Of a stretch of DNA of 64,000 nucleotides, positions 34,047 to 45,099 are shown one piece after another. The position numbers and the translations under genes are program-made. The DNA is taken from positions 1,521,282-1,585,281 of the forward strand of contig CAWUHX010000008.1 of the NCBI GenBank assembly GCA_963922205.1, read 5' to 3'. The stretch is from Romanomermis culicivorax. Its lineage: Eukaryota > Nematoda > Enoplea > Mermithida > Mermithidae. Within the stretch, counting starts at the first letter, position 1, and each line of letters opens with the position of its first letter. The notes under the pieces are model-generated. The model did no database searches and was not told the origin of the DNA. It saw only the letters and a list, made by a program, of their open reading frames with translations.

Positions 34047-35698
34047 ATGGCTCAACGATTACTCTATACGATATCTATATCCATCATATCTGCTCTGGCA
34101 GTTGTATATTTTCTATTGTCATTTAAATTTCGGAATGTGTTGATTATCCAAGAAATAGAAACTTGGCGAAATATAAATGGCCTGTCGATGAAGCGGGCTA
34201 ATGAACTTTTCTTCAACTGTTGTCGATCGGTACGTATGCCGGAAAAGTGCCTGCCATTATGTAGATATGATATGGATGTGGTGAGTTGCTAAATTTTGGT
34301 GTGGAACCTGGTTCATGGGAAAAATGTTTTTTCTACTTCTGAAATGCTAAAATCGCTGGATTTTGAATCCATGCCGACTATTCCTAAAAAAACCTAAAAA
34401 TGGTAAATGTCATTTATCGGAAATCTTGGTTTTGCATATCGAATAATCACTGAACTAAGTTGGAAATGTTGTGCAGGTCTTTCCTTGAGGGCTTAAGAAA
34501 AGATTGGTGCTGGTCTGAACTGACCTGTTAGAGCTAATTCCTTGGTGGTGCCTCGGAGATCGCGCAACAGTCCGGTTCCTCAGACCAGGCAACAACAACG
34601 ATAAACTTACTTTAGTTACGGGGCCTCATGCAGAAACCTCATAGTCTCCTAGAAGAGACAAGGAATCCCCTCAGGGATAAACTTACTTGCTGGATTCCCT
34701 GGCGGGTCTTCCAGAGCTTGCAGTCAGGAAGCTGGCGCCTCCAACTGATCGAATGCTCCACTTCTATGCAAATGTCTGTGCGGCTGATCGTCCAATTCCT
34801 TGATTTGCATGGCAATTCCCCAACACAACTTGCCATCAACAGGGTGCCCAACAAAAATAGATTAGCTTCAGAAGCTGCTAAACAGTTTAATATGTTTACT
34901 AACACAACATTCAATAGTAATTTATACGGAATAATACAATAAATAATTGAATGACTATATAAAAAAACATGGCAGAATATTCAAGAACATTGTACAAACG
35001 TAGAGGAACAAAATATTATAGAATATTGTGGAAGCTTCGAGAATTTTCTACAAAAAAATTGTACAAGAGATGTACCTGCACATCATACATGGGGTCTTGA
35101 ATAATGACTGGACTAAGTTGAAAATAGATTAGCCTTAGGATAATGGGTAAATATCCAATAGGAATAATAGCTCGTAAATAGCTAAGGTTAATAAGGCTAA
35201 CTAACACAATCAAAGTACTAACTAGTAAAACAGATAATCGAATGAATGTACAAAACAACTTAGCTTTTATAGTATCACGGAAAATCACGGAATGTTCTAG
35301 AACAATGTAGAATGTAAGAGAATGCTATGGAATATTGTGGAAGGTTCTAGAACTTTCTGGTACAATGTAAAAATTTCTGACTCATTTTTATCAACATTGT
35401 CTAGTCCGAAGGATGGTCCATGGCCGACGTGCAAGATCGTAAATCCTGCGACATTGTTGAAAATGTGGAACTTTTGTTCAAATGCGCCAACGGAATGCAT
35501 AAACAGCATGATTTGAGGCCATGTTGCCAGAAATACGGGGCCATAAAGAGCAAACTTCGAGAGGAAGATACATGTTCGCAATTTTGCCACCCTCATCAAA
35601 GCGAAGAATTTTTGCTGAAACCGGAAACAATATTTTGCGCCTCAAGATTGAAAGTTATCGGTTATTGTCACTTTATCCATTTGGATGACAAAAAATGA
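34047..35698 (+). CDS. DB-module membrane protein, copy B
   Basis: Exon 1 34047-34280 and exon 2 35405-35698 encode 175 residues, the same length and splice phase as copy A. The hydrophobic N-terminus and all DB-module Cys are retained (NCCRSVRMPEKCLPLCRY; CANGMHKQHDLRPCCQKYGA; SQFCHPHQ). The exon 2 protein sequence is identical to copy A over its whole length as translated from MADVQDRKSC to DDKK. Exon 1 differs at a few positions. The intron 34281-35404 carries the shared 380-410 bp block and heat-shock-element-like arrays. The gene lies 2.0 kb downstream of GT31 copy B in the same orientation. Extracellular or type II membrane location is inferred; function is unknown. Confidence 0.75.
34483..34860. 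repeat. Conserved intronic block of the DB genes (copy B)
   Basis: Equivalent to 4158-4570 and 13318-13730, with a small internal deletion in the region matching 13575-13615. Confidence 0.55.
35031..35357. promoter_or_regulatory. Heat-shock-element cluster in DB copy B intron
   Basis: GAAGCTTCGAGAATTTTC at 35031-35048, GAATGTTCTAGAA at 35290-35302 and GAAGGTTCTAGAACTTTC at 35340-35357, the last 47 bp before the acceptor. The first has TTCGAGAA instead of TTCTAGAA but keeps perfect GAA/TTC spacing, so the change falls in a free position. Confidence 0.55.
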
Positions 35699-35759
35699 TA
35701 TTTGTTGTTTTAGCACTTGTTATGGCGAATTGTTATTTTTTACTTTTTTTCTGTGAAAA

Positions 35760-36700
35760 TACTGGAAATAATTACAAAATGCAATTATTTTTGACAACTT
35801 TTTGAAAGCTTTCAACAAATTTTTCGACAATTTGGAAGATTTTTTGAATTTTCAGGTAGATTTTTGTGTATATTCTCATTAATTTTAAATTTTTTTCTAA
35901 CAATTATCTAGACAATTTAGGAAATTTTCAACAATTTCAACCTTTTTTCTGAAGTTTTTAGCAACTTGTTTTATAATCCCAACAATTTTTTTGCATTTTT
36001 ACACGATTTTTCTAAAAATCTAGCAACATTTCACAAATTTTGGAAATTTTTTAGGAGTATCTTGAAATTTTTTTCTACATTTAAACGGCTTTGTGCAAAT
36101 TTTCAAATTAATTTTCAAGAATTTCCATGACTTTCTGGAAATTTTTTCAAATTTTAAAAATTTTGTTTTTTCAATTTTCATAATTTTTGAAAAATTTTCA
36201 AAATTTTCAAGTTTGGAACAATTCTTTGAAATTTTTTTTAATTTTTTCGACAATACCCTAAATTTTTTGGAAAATTTCAAAGAATTTTTGGAATTTATTG
36301 ACAATTTTTTCAACAATTTCAACAACTTTTTGGCCATTTTCAACAAGTTTTGGAACAATTTTAACAAGTTTTTCAACAATTTTACTAAATTCTTCCACTC
36401 TACTGAAAAAGTTTTGGAAATTTTCGACCACTTTTTTAAAGAATTTCAATAAATATTTTGAGACGTTTAACAACTTTTCGGAAAATTTAAACAAACTTTT
36501 CAACAATGTCAACAATTTTTCTGATGTTCACAACAAGTTTTGGGGACAACTTCAATAATTATATGCAGACTTTCAAAAATGTTTTTGTATTTTTGTGCAA
36601 ATTTTCAACATTTTTGGAAATTTTTTAAAATTTTTTGGAAAATCTCATAAACTTTGTCTATCCAAAAAATGCTTCATAATTAATCTTGACCTTATTACAA
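35760..36700. repeat. T-rich degenerate repeat downstream of DB copy B
   Basis: TTTTCAACAATTT-like units. Open frames rich in Phe/Asn or Lys here are composition artefacts. Confidence 0.6.
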
Positions 36701-36737
36701 ACTGTTCTTGAATATTAAATCAATGAATTGGAAGTAG

Positions 36738-36837
36738 NNNNNNNNNNNNNNNNNNNNNNNNNNNNNNNNNNNNNNNNNNNNNNNNNNNNNNNNNNNNNNN
36801 NNNNNNNNNNNNNNNNNNNNNNNNNNNNNNNNNNNNN
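36738..36837. other. Assembly gap (exactly 100 N)
   Basis: One hundred unresolved bases, the conventional placeholder for a gap of unknown length. Confidence 0.98.
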
Positions 36838-36862
36838 AAGCAGTGGTATCAACGCAGAGTAC
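36838..36862 (+). other. Library adapter sequence (SMART cDNA primer type)
   Basis: The first 25 bases after the gap begin AAGCAGTGGTATCAACGC and match the universal SMART/template-switch amplification primer in full, as known from cDNA and whole-transcriptome kits. It is an untrimmed adapter, not organismal DNA. Confidence 0.93.
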
Positions 36863-37190
36863 TGTGGATGGTAGCTGCGAGGTCCTGGGTTCAAGTTCTA
36901 GACTGAGCCTACCTTTACTGAAGCCCCGAGTAGCAGGAAAAAGTTGCCTCATCACTGGTGGCCCTTGATGTTCCATCAAACTCGATGGTGGAGGGATGTT
37001 GAGAGTGGCAAAAGCTGCCACCTCAACAACGAATTGTTGCAAAAAAGAGAGCACCTTTCCCATTGCTTGGTTGGCTCAGTTGGTTAGAGCGTGCAGACAG
37101 TAGCTGCAAGGTCCTGGTTCAAGTCCCAGACCGAGCCTAACTTTTACTCAAGCCCTTGAGTAGCAGGAAAAGGTTGCCTCAACAAGCTGA
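36863..37190 (+). mobile_element. Dimeric tRNA-derived SINE, 5' end lost at adapter
   Basis: The left head is truncated by the adapter; its B-box-like GGGTTCAAGTTC remains. The body (36895-37060) matches the minus strand of 17690-17830. The right head has TGGCTCAGTTGGTTAGAGC (A box) and GGTTCAAGTCC (B box) at 37078-37125. Head-body-head order equals the cluster at 17.6-17.9 kb. Confidence 0.65.
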
Positions 37191-37194
37191 CTAA

Positions 37195-37934
37195 TCCGAA
37201 TGTAGAACATTAATGAATTGATATTATGCTCCAGCTTTTTTCAGTAAGAAATTTAAAGAAGCTCCACCTCCAACACTTATACCTACTAGACGAAATGCTT
37301 GGGAGTAAATTTTTCAGGTGAGGGCGTCCTTGGTCTTCATGTAGGGTTTAACAAAGGTATCAGATTTTTCTGCACAAAAAAAAATACTTTCTACAGTGAT
37401 ATGGAAATTCGCACAATGTGTCGAGCACACTTTTTACAGCAAAGTGAACTTTGGGCATAAAAAGCATGGTTGTATGTAAGACCCCCTTCCAGTGGTTACA
37501 TGATCTCAGTAACGTGATATTGGATAACTCCAGCCCCTTCTAATACATCAACATGTGCTATATGCTTTAACATAGTACCTCTTATAGTGCAGTATATCCT
37601 ATATGCCTGGCCTATGTCATACATATTTTATATATGTTGATATGATATATATGTTGATATGCTATATATTTTAATATCTTACATATGTTGATATGTTATA
37701 TATGTCGATATGTTATGTATGTTGATATGTTATAAATGTTGATATGTTATATATGTTGATATGATATATATTCTAATATGTTATATATGTATATGTTATA
37801 AATGTCAATATGTTATACATGATGATATGTTATATATGTTATATATGTTCATATGTTATATACATTCATATCTTACATATGTTGATATGTTGTATATGTC
37901 GACATATTATGTATGTTGATATATTATACATGTG

Positions 37935-37935
<1 letters not shown>
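37195..37935 (+). repeat. Partial fourth copy of the duplicated block (block D)
   Basis: Matches 32375-33000 (GCTCCACCTCCAACACTTAT, then CCTGGCCTATGTCATACATA and the AT 17-bp minisatellite). It stops in the TA repeat and has no coding part. Confidence 0.7.

Positions 37936-37940
<5 letters not shown>

Positions 37941-38021
<81 letters not shown>
37941..38021. repeat. (AT)n microsatellite
   Basis: About 80 bp of uninterrupted AT. Confidence 0.95.
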
Positions 38022-38023
<2 letters not shown>

Positions 38024-39060
38024 ACAGAAATAGATCAGCAACACTGCAGCTCCAATGCTCACTCCGTCCACACTGATATATTGGAGTGCATCAGCATATG
38101 AGTCCATGCAGATGACAGGGTGAGGCCCCCCTACTACCCACCTCCTCCGGGCTACATAATATTAGTTTTTGTTCTCTGGATAGTCATAAAATAAATCAGA
38201 CAAAAAGTAGAAAAAAAACCAAAGAGTTGAAAAATAGAAAGCAAACAAAAAATATAAAAAAACCAAACAAAAAAAAGAAAAAAAGAAAAAGGATAAAAAG
38301 GTAGGGAAGAACAGGCGAAAAAAGAAAAAAAAATAAACAGAAAGTAAAAATACAACCAAAAAAGAAAAATCGACACTTCCGAAACAAGAAAAGTAAACAA
38401 CAAGGTAGACAAAATAGAGAAAACGAAAGAAAAAGAAGAATAAACAGAAGAAAGGAGAAAAATCAACGAAAAGTGAAAAAACAAAAAAAGAGATGAAAAA
38501 CAGGCAAAAAAGAGAAACAAACGAGAAGAAACTGAAAGTGGGGAAAGAAAAGGAACAAAAAGTAGAGAAAATAAAACGAAACCAAAAGTAGAAAAATGAC
38601 AAACGAAATGTAGAAAAAAACAACGAAAAGTTGAAAAATATTTACAAAAAGCAGGAGAGAAGAAAAACAAACAAAAAGTAGAAATAAAAGTAAAAATAAG
38701 CAAAACGTAGAAAGAACAAAATGTAAAAAGAGAAAAAAAGAAAAACAACGAAAAAATAGAAAAAGAGAACCAAACAAAAAGTAGAAAAAAGTAATCAGAG
38801 ACGAAAGCAGAAAAAAAACAAAACCAGAGAAAAAGTAATAACAAGAAAAAACTGGGATTATAAGAAAGCAGGTTGAAAAAAACAAATCATAAGTAAAAAA
38901 TATAATATAAGCAAAAATAGAAAAAAAACAAAATAAAAGGAAAAAAAGAAAAAAACAGAAAGTATAAAGGAAGAAAAACAAGCAAAAGAGATAGAAAACA
39001 AAGGCCAATAAAGTTGGAAAAAATAGAAAGCAAACCAAGAATAAGAAATGTCATTTTTTT
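38022..39060 (-). mobile_element. Purine-rich retroelement-associated repeat, inverted copy of 61738-62810
   Basis: 38022-38150 is the reverse complement of 62690-62810 (CATCTGCATGGACTC.. region), and 38160-39060 is A-rich (AAAAAGTAGAAAAA units) matching the T-rich 61738-62690. Phe-rich minus-strand frames are artefacts. A related 3' non-coding block precedes the LTR at 58.2-58.5 kb, linking this repeat to the large retroelement family. Confidence 0.6.
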
Positions 39061-40005
39061 GTTGCTTTTCTGTTATTATTTTTTGTTGTTATTTTTTCCA
39101 TGGATTGTTTTTTTTGTCATAGTTTTTTGTTATTTATTTGTTTCGCTGTTTTTTTCTTTTTGTCGTTTTTTGTTCTTTTTTGACGTCGTTTTTTGCTGTT
39201 TTTTCTGTAATTTGTTTTTTTTATCAACATGTTTTGTTGCTATTTCATTGTTTTTGCTTTTCATTGTTTTTCTTGTTATCGTTTTTTGAAGTTTGTTGTT
39301 GTTGTTTTTTGCTATTGTTTTTTATTTTTTTGTAATGGTTATTTGATTTTTTGTTGTTGTTTTTCTTTTCTTTGTTTTTTCTTTTTTAGTCCTTTCTTTG
39401 TTTTTTTTATGTTTTTTTGATCTATGTTCTTTTTGGTTTTTCCTATTTTTAAATTTTTTAGGTTTTTTTAAATTTGAGTTTGTATTTTTCATCCTCTTTT
39501 TTCTGTTTATGTTCACATAAATTTCTTGGTTTTCTGGTTTTTTCTTTTTTATTTTTTTCTGTTTTTCTCTGTTTTTCTTGCTTTTTCTTTGTTTTGTGCT
39601 GTTTTATTTTTGTACGATTTATTTGGTTTTTCTTGTTCTGTTAAAATCTATTGAGTTTTGCTTTTTTCCATGTTTTTATTTACTTTTTTTTTAGTTTTTT
39701 CTTTCTTTCCAGTATTTTGTTTGCTTTTACCATTTTCTTTGTTTTTTTTCATATTTTTAGATCTATGTTTTTTTTTGTTTTTCTTGTTTTAAAATTTGTT
39801 AGTTTTCTTTATTTTTGTTGTTTTATTTTTTTAAAATTTGAATGTGTATTTTTTGTCCATTTTTCTGTTTATATTCATATAACTTTATTGATTTTGTGCT
39901 CTTTTTCTTTTCTAATTTTTTTGGTTTTCTTCTGTTTTCTTCGCTTTATTTTGTTTTTTGCTGTTGTTTTTGGGTTTTTGCCATCGTTTTCACAATTTTC
40001 GATTT
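39061..40005. repeat. T-rich low-complexity DNA
   Basis: T with scattered G/C. 39061-39340 is the inverted counterpart of the A-rich 61400-61730. No gene. Confidence 0.65.
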
Positions 40006-40009
40006 GTTG

Positions 40010-40640
40010 CTTTTGGTCGAAAATATAGCAAGTTTGGTGTCAATCGATAGATCTCGACGAAATGTGTCCAAATATATGATTTAGAATTTTAGATCTTGAT
40101 TTTTGATCAATTTATTGCTGTTTGAACTTTCTTCTGCATATTTAGCCCAGGACACTGATATCCTGAAATGCTAAATTCTTTTTCGTTCAAAAATATGGCA
40201 AGTTTGGTATCAATCGATAGATCTCGACGAGATGTGTCCAAATATATGATTTAGAATTACATATATTTGTTTTCGATCAAGTTATTGCTGTTTGAACTTT
40301 CTTCTGCAGATTTCACCAAGAACCCTGATCCTGAAATGCTAATTTTTTTCGGATCCAAAATATAGCAAGTTTGGTATCAATTGATAGAATTCGACGAGAT
40401 ATGCTGGAAAATATGATTCAAAATGTGGTACCTTTATTTTTGATCGAGTTTCTGCTGTTTGAATTTTTTTCTGCAGATTTTACCCGGAACCCTGATCCTG
40501 ATATGCTAATTTTTTTTTTTTTTACAAAGTATGACAAGTTTGGTATCGATCGATAGATCTCCACGAGATATATTCAAAAACCCGATTTAAAACTTTACAC
40601 CTCAATTCTCGACCGATTTATGCGCGTTTAAAATATTAGT
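40010..40640. repeat. Tandem repeat, about 170 bp, four copies
   Basis: GCAAGTTTGGTATCAATCGA and variants occur at about 40028, 40198, 40365 and 40534, a step of 167-171 bp, each followed by AGATCTCGACGAGAT and TTGCTGTTTGAACTTTCTTC. Confidence 0.85.
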
Positions 40641-41478
40641 GTAAAGTGTGAATTTTTGAAATTTTGGTTGTAAATAAAGTTTTTTTCCTTTTCCATGGGT
40701 CGAATAAGGACGTGTAAATTTTATTTTTTTATATCCCTGGTAATGCACAGCTGGGTGTCAGAGCCCCTCTCTTTTCTGTAACTCAGTTTGATAAACTGAA
40801 CTGGTTTTTTTCATTGTCACCCGATTTTTCAGTTTGCCAAATTTGGAGGTGGACATTTCTGATTTTTGGCCAAACACTCCTTTTGTAATAGTGTAAATAG
40901 GGCATGGCATTTGCCAATTTTTGAGATTGATCAGCGAGTTTATATTTTGTATGTGTAGAAGGAATGTTCAAAGCATATCCTACTGTATGTTAATTGGGTC
41001 ATTCTTGTGTTTTTTGTTGTACACGATAGTGTTGCCTCGAAAAAGCTGCAAAAAACATCAAAATATGTGAGAACTGCCAAAAAGGGCAGCACAAAAGTAT
41101 TAGGATATCACCAAATAAGTAATCATTTCCGCAAAAAACTGTAACTATTTTAAACTTTATTAACATTGGTGTTATGTGTATTAAATCAACTATTTAAAGC
41201 AAATGTAAAAGCATGACTAAATTGAAAACAAAATCACAAGCCATCCACTGCACCAGTTGCTTCAAAAACATCTCCCAAGACCAAGTAAGCCACATCGACA
41301 ATATTTACATTTTGCCTTGGAAGCATTTTTTCATCCCACGCTAATGATGCTCAAAATTTCAAACAATTTAAAAAATGTTCAAAAATATTTGTTTACCTTT
41401 CAGATCTGGATGCGTTTTCCCATTCTTCTTTATATTTTTGGGCTATTCTAGTTGTTTTCTTCATTTTGACCAGTTGAC
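40641..41478. other. No gene recognised
   Basis: AT-rich DNA between the 170-bp repeat and the 3' end of the second protease homologue. It may include 3' UTR of that gene. Confidence 0.4.
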
Positions 41479-41934
41479 TTATCCACTTTTCATTTTGGAA
41501 AATTGTGACTTCCTTTTTGTTCTTTTTACTGTTTGGTAATCGCTGCCACTTTTGCTACCATTTCCATCATCATTGTCAAGAACCAAAACATCCATTCTTA
41601 ATTGAATCACAAATTTCTTGTAAAATAATTGACATTGAGCTGTGCAAAATGATGAAAATGTGCACATTGCTTTTGTATCATGAAGCAAACTTGCTGTTGC
41701 ATTCACCGGGTGTAAGATAGGTGATAACACATTAGAGTAAATCGGATTACTGTATATAATTTTATTCGTGATGTATTTTCTCGAGTATGTCTGGTTTTTC
41801 ATCTTGTTGACATCCTGTACATTTCTCCCAAGTATTGCATAAGTAGTACTTTGTTTTGAACGTTCTTGTACACAAAATCGATTAAGGACCCAATTAGGAA
41901 TCCTTGCATAATAATTTCGCACATCCCCACCAGG

Positions 41935-42484
41935 TGTTGTAGCGTCTTTCTGCTGATTTTGCTAGTCATTTGTAACCTTTGTCGATTTTCACACGAGGCT
42001 TGCCAGTACAAAGTGGAGTGATCGACACATACCATCAACTGTCATCTTACTGTAGCGCATGTCGGTACATGTGAGTTTGGTCGCTCTCTAGTGTGTTATT
42101 GTTTTCTTGTATACTTACCATTGGTTTATTTTTTATGCCTACTTGCCGCCACTCAACGCACCCAGCCTTTTCTTTGTATTTTTCTCATAGCACTTGGGAG
42201 TGATTGTTATCTCGCCCGCTTCATTTTGTATTAGTAAGTGTTTATTTTTTGCATCAGGTAAAATTTTGAGAGAATTCTCCTTTACCTTTTCCTTATTTTA
42301 ATTGGGAGACAGGTTAAGGAAATAGACCTTCCTTAATCTGCTGGGTAATTAGTGTCGGGTTTAAGTACATTAATTGAGTTTAATCTGGTAAGCGTAGGCC
42401 TTGGAAATACATGCATTAAGGACGAACCCTGGAATCCCACTCCTGCCTGATTCATCAAGCCCCGACTCATTTTAAAATATAACA
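41935..42484 (+). mobile_element. Solo LTR, family 1, copy 3, in protease exon
   Basis: Starts TGTTGTAGCG and ends AATATAACA, 550 bp. Flanks are CAGG (41931-41934) and CTGG (42485-42488), a target duplication with one mismatch. Host coding sequence continues on both sides on the opposite strand, so this is not a 5' LTR of the downstream element. Confidence 0.8.
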
Positions 42485-42906
42485 CTGGTCCAATAATGCA
42501 CTCAAGTCTATCGATGATGTACATCCCCAAGAAATACAGTCTCCCCCCAGAGTCGTAAAAACACCTGCCATGTAAGAAAACATCAATTCTATGGGTGGGA
42601 TTGTTGTATGTTGCCATACAACATAGGCGTCACACCTTCTTCATCCAAACTGTATTCCAACATATCTTCATATGAAGTTCGAACTGTTGGTTTTTGTTTC
42701 ACTATAAATAAGAATATATGATACGTATTTTGGGTATGTATTGAAACACTCACATGATATGTATTGAAACACTCATGTTTTCTCAATCGAAAGTCACAAT
42801 TTTCTTCAACACTAAGTAAAGGCGCTAAAAATAAATGATATTCCCTTGTACTAGTTATATGGGCCCATACACGGGTACACAAAAGATACACCTGTACAAA
42901 CGACTT

Positions 42907-43045
42907 CCATTTAGAATTTATCAACGGAAAGCTCGTGAAGAGGCCCGTCAAACTAGTTCACTGACTAGTGGGACCCCACAGCCCAAGGTCATGACTAAAA
43001 AAACAGCAGCGCCAGCCAAACCCACACTCCCAGCCCCAAAACCAC
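42907..43045 (+). mobile_element. Retroelement ORF fragment inside protease intron
   Basis: Nearly identical to 56280-56400 of the large retroelement (CACTGACTAGTGGGACCCC; peptide [12 protein letters not shown] in both). It ends at CCAAAACCACTAAGCTAA, where repeat family B begins. Confidence 0.7.
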
Positions 43046-43528
43046 TAAGCTAATAATGAGCAAATTGTCGCTCGAATCATTTCTCTTTTTATATCCCTGC
43101 CAGCTTTTCTTGATTTCATCTGATATAGCGTTTATCAATCAACGTATGCTGATCCGAAACTTTAGTGCCAAGCAGTCCCGCAGGCTTCATATTCATGCCT
43201 ACCAGAATAGGTCTATTGCTAGATTTGTCATAAGCAACCAGCATTAGGGTTTTTAGAACCTATTAAACAAATGGATGCCTGTAAATTTAGCAGGTAGTTT
43301 TGGGATTATTTCCATTTTTTTGAACTCTGTAAGTGTCTTGTTCAGAAATGGGGTTCGACAGCAAGGTGGATGCCTAGTCAAGCAGAGGTAATACTTGCAC
43401 CATCCTGGTGAGAGCAGCAGAACAACATTAGTGATGTTTTGATGTAAAATAAATTTTGTTTCAATAAAAAAAACAAGTTTGAATCTCCTGCAAGTGAGAT
43501 ACTTAAACATCAGGTGCAAAAAGCCTAC
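43046..43528 (+). repeat. Interspersed repeat B, copy 1
   Basis: Runs from AATTGTCGCTCGAATCATTT to the splice donor at 43528. The reverse complement lies at 63322-63800. It occupies the intron after exon 43872-43529. Confidence 0.75.
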
Positions 43529-45099
43529 CTCATCCGATGTCTCAGGCCAATCAGAATAAGCATACAATCGTTCAGTTAGCACTTTGTCTAAACCATCCAC
43601 TTTGGTGTAGTTGTGAATTTCGACCAGAAATTCAAAGACCTCATTTTCTGAAGATTTGGCAACGATGCTTAAACTGAATGCTTCCTCTGAATTGATGTTC
43701 TGCTGCGAATGTAGGAGAATCGGTTGCATAAAATCACTGGAAACAACTTCATCTGTTTCAACAAGATAGATGTCCTTGAATCCTTCTACCGAATTTCCCC
43801 TTCACTGTAGCCCTGTATTCATACATGCTACCATATGGGAAATAGGCATGATCACCATCTCGATGAATATACCTGAAAAATAAATCACCACTATATATAA
43901 AGCTTTTTAACCATGTCCAAACACAGAAACATAAATTGACTATTACTAAAAGTCATCAACTCATACTTTAATGTTGAAACTTTGAAAATTTCTCACTAAG
44001 TAAGTTCTGTTGCAGATTATAACAGTGTTTAATTCCCTGATTAGTAATATCAAGGTTTGATCAGCTGATGAGCCCACCTACTGAAAATACCTGAACTCCT
44101 CTGGTACAATATTTTAGAGTATTACCCATTGGAACATTCACGAGATACCAATATGAGGTTGTATTCATTGTCACTTTGGATTGATGCACCTGCGCACATT
44201 TCATGTGATATCTTAATGTGAACTAGAAATGGAGCGGCAAAAGGTCCTGTGATAAATGCACCCTCAGAGGGTTCGTAATGCCGACGAGCCCGTTTGGATG
44301 TAACCTTTCCATACTCGAGTCCAAATCCTTCAGGGATCAGAATGTTATCAACTAGCTTCAATAGTTTGCTGTGTTCTTCACCCATTTTGGCAGATGAGTG
44401 AATGCTGGTATTATTCCCCAGAAAGAGGACATGAACATTGACGTACTGAGACTTTTCCAGCCTTAGGACATAACTAAAAAAATTTGTACATTCAGTTCCA
44501 GATTCCTAATCTTAATCAGGAAAATGATACAAGTATAAAAAATGCAAAAAGCCAAAGTATAGCCGAAAATGTCCACAGACAGGCCGAGCCAGTTTCAACT
44601 ACTTGTTGGCCCAAAATGAAAGCATTTTCCCCAACGTGAACACACTCACAATTTTGATTGGTTGTATAATTAAAGACTGAGAACACGACCAAAGAGCATC
44701 TCATTCAACATACTGAACTCGTATCTCTTGGCCTACCACACATACTTTGGATGCTAATTTCCAGTTTATGCTCTTCGATTTTCGAGGACCTGCTTACCGA
44801 GAGTAAAAAATCTTACTTGAAATATTCATAACAAGAGCTCGACAATCATACAAAATCGTAAGTCACACCTTCGGAAGATATTAGCAGACCTTCACAATGA
44901 TTATCATCACATTGCATATTATTTATGCTAACATTCCACATTTGAGGAATCAGATCGAGTGACTTTCCAATACTTTTGAAGGATGCAACTTCATGGCCCA
45001 TCCTTTGCAATTCTTCAATAGGAGCTAGAAAGTGAGGATGAATAAGCCTTATATTGAGTCATGAACTGCAAGTGTCGGTTCTTTTTTCAGCTGAGTGTT

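Larger units (their letters stand above)
29252..36700 (+). repeat. Segmental duplication, block B (GT31 + DB gene pair)
   Basis: Collinear with 8338-15165. Its left edge falls inside the LTR-like sequence (equivalent of 8338), and its right edge runs nearly to the assembly gap. Differences include the LTR in GT31 intron 2, a longer AAATTTCAA tract (29508-29620) and a shorter AT minisatellite. Confidence 0.85.
41479..45024 (-). pseudogene. Second trypsin-like (S1A) homologue, broken by an LTR in an exon
   Basis: Exons inferred on the minus strand: 45024-44879, 44473-44126, 43872-43529, 42824-42754, 42701-42636, and 42588-42485 joined across an LTR to 41934-41479. S1 landmarks in order: APFLVHIKI..MCAGASIQSDN, SREC where TAAHC should be (His57 is Glu), DIYLVETDEVVSSDFMQPILL (Asp102 retained), CFYDSGGRLYFLG (Ser195 retained; GDSGGP altered to YDSGGR), and NYYARIPNWVLNRF (C-terminal helix). 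An N-terminal half-module (IPQMWNVSINN..CEGLLISS) precedes it, as in the 1.4-3.2 kb gene, so the two are paralogues. Exon 43872-43529 needs a one-base frame change near 43790 (RATVKGKFG, then VEGFKDIYLV). The 550-bp LTR at 41935-42484 interrupts the last S1 exon. Introns also hold a retroelement fragment and an interspersed repeat. Confidence 0.6.

Noticed and set aside
37078-37130. Functional tRNA gene (clear A and B boxes)
   Set aside because: No full cloverleaf was seen, and it is embedded in a repeated SINE body.
41935-42484. 5' LTR of the 46.8-59 kb retroelement
   Set aside because: Host protease coding sequence continues on both sides and the flanks are near-identical 4-mers, so it is a solo insertion.
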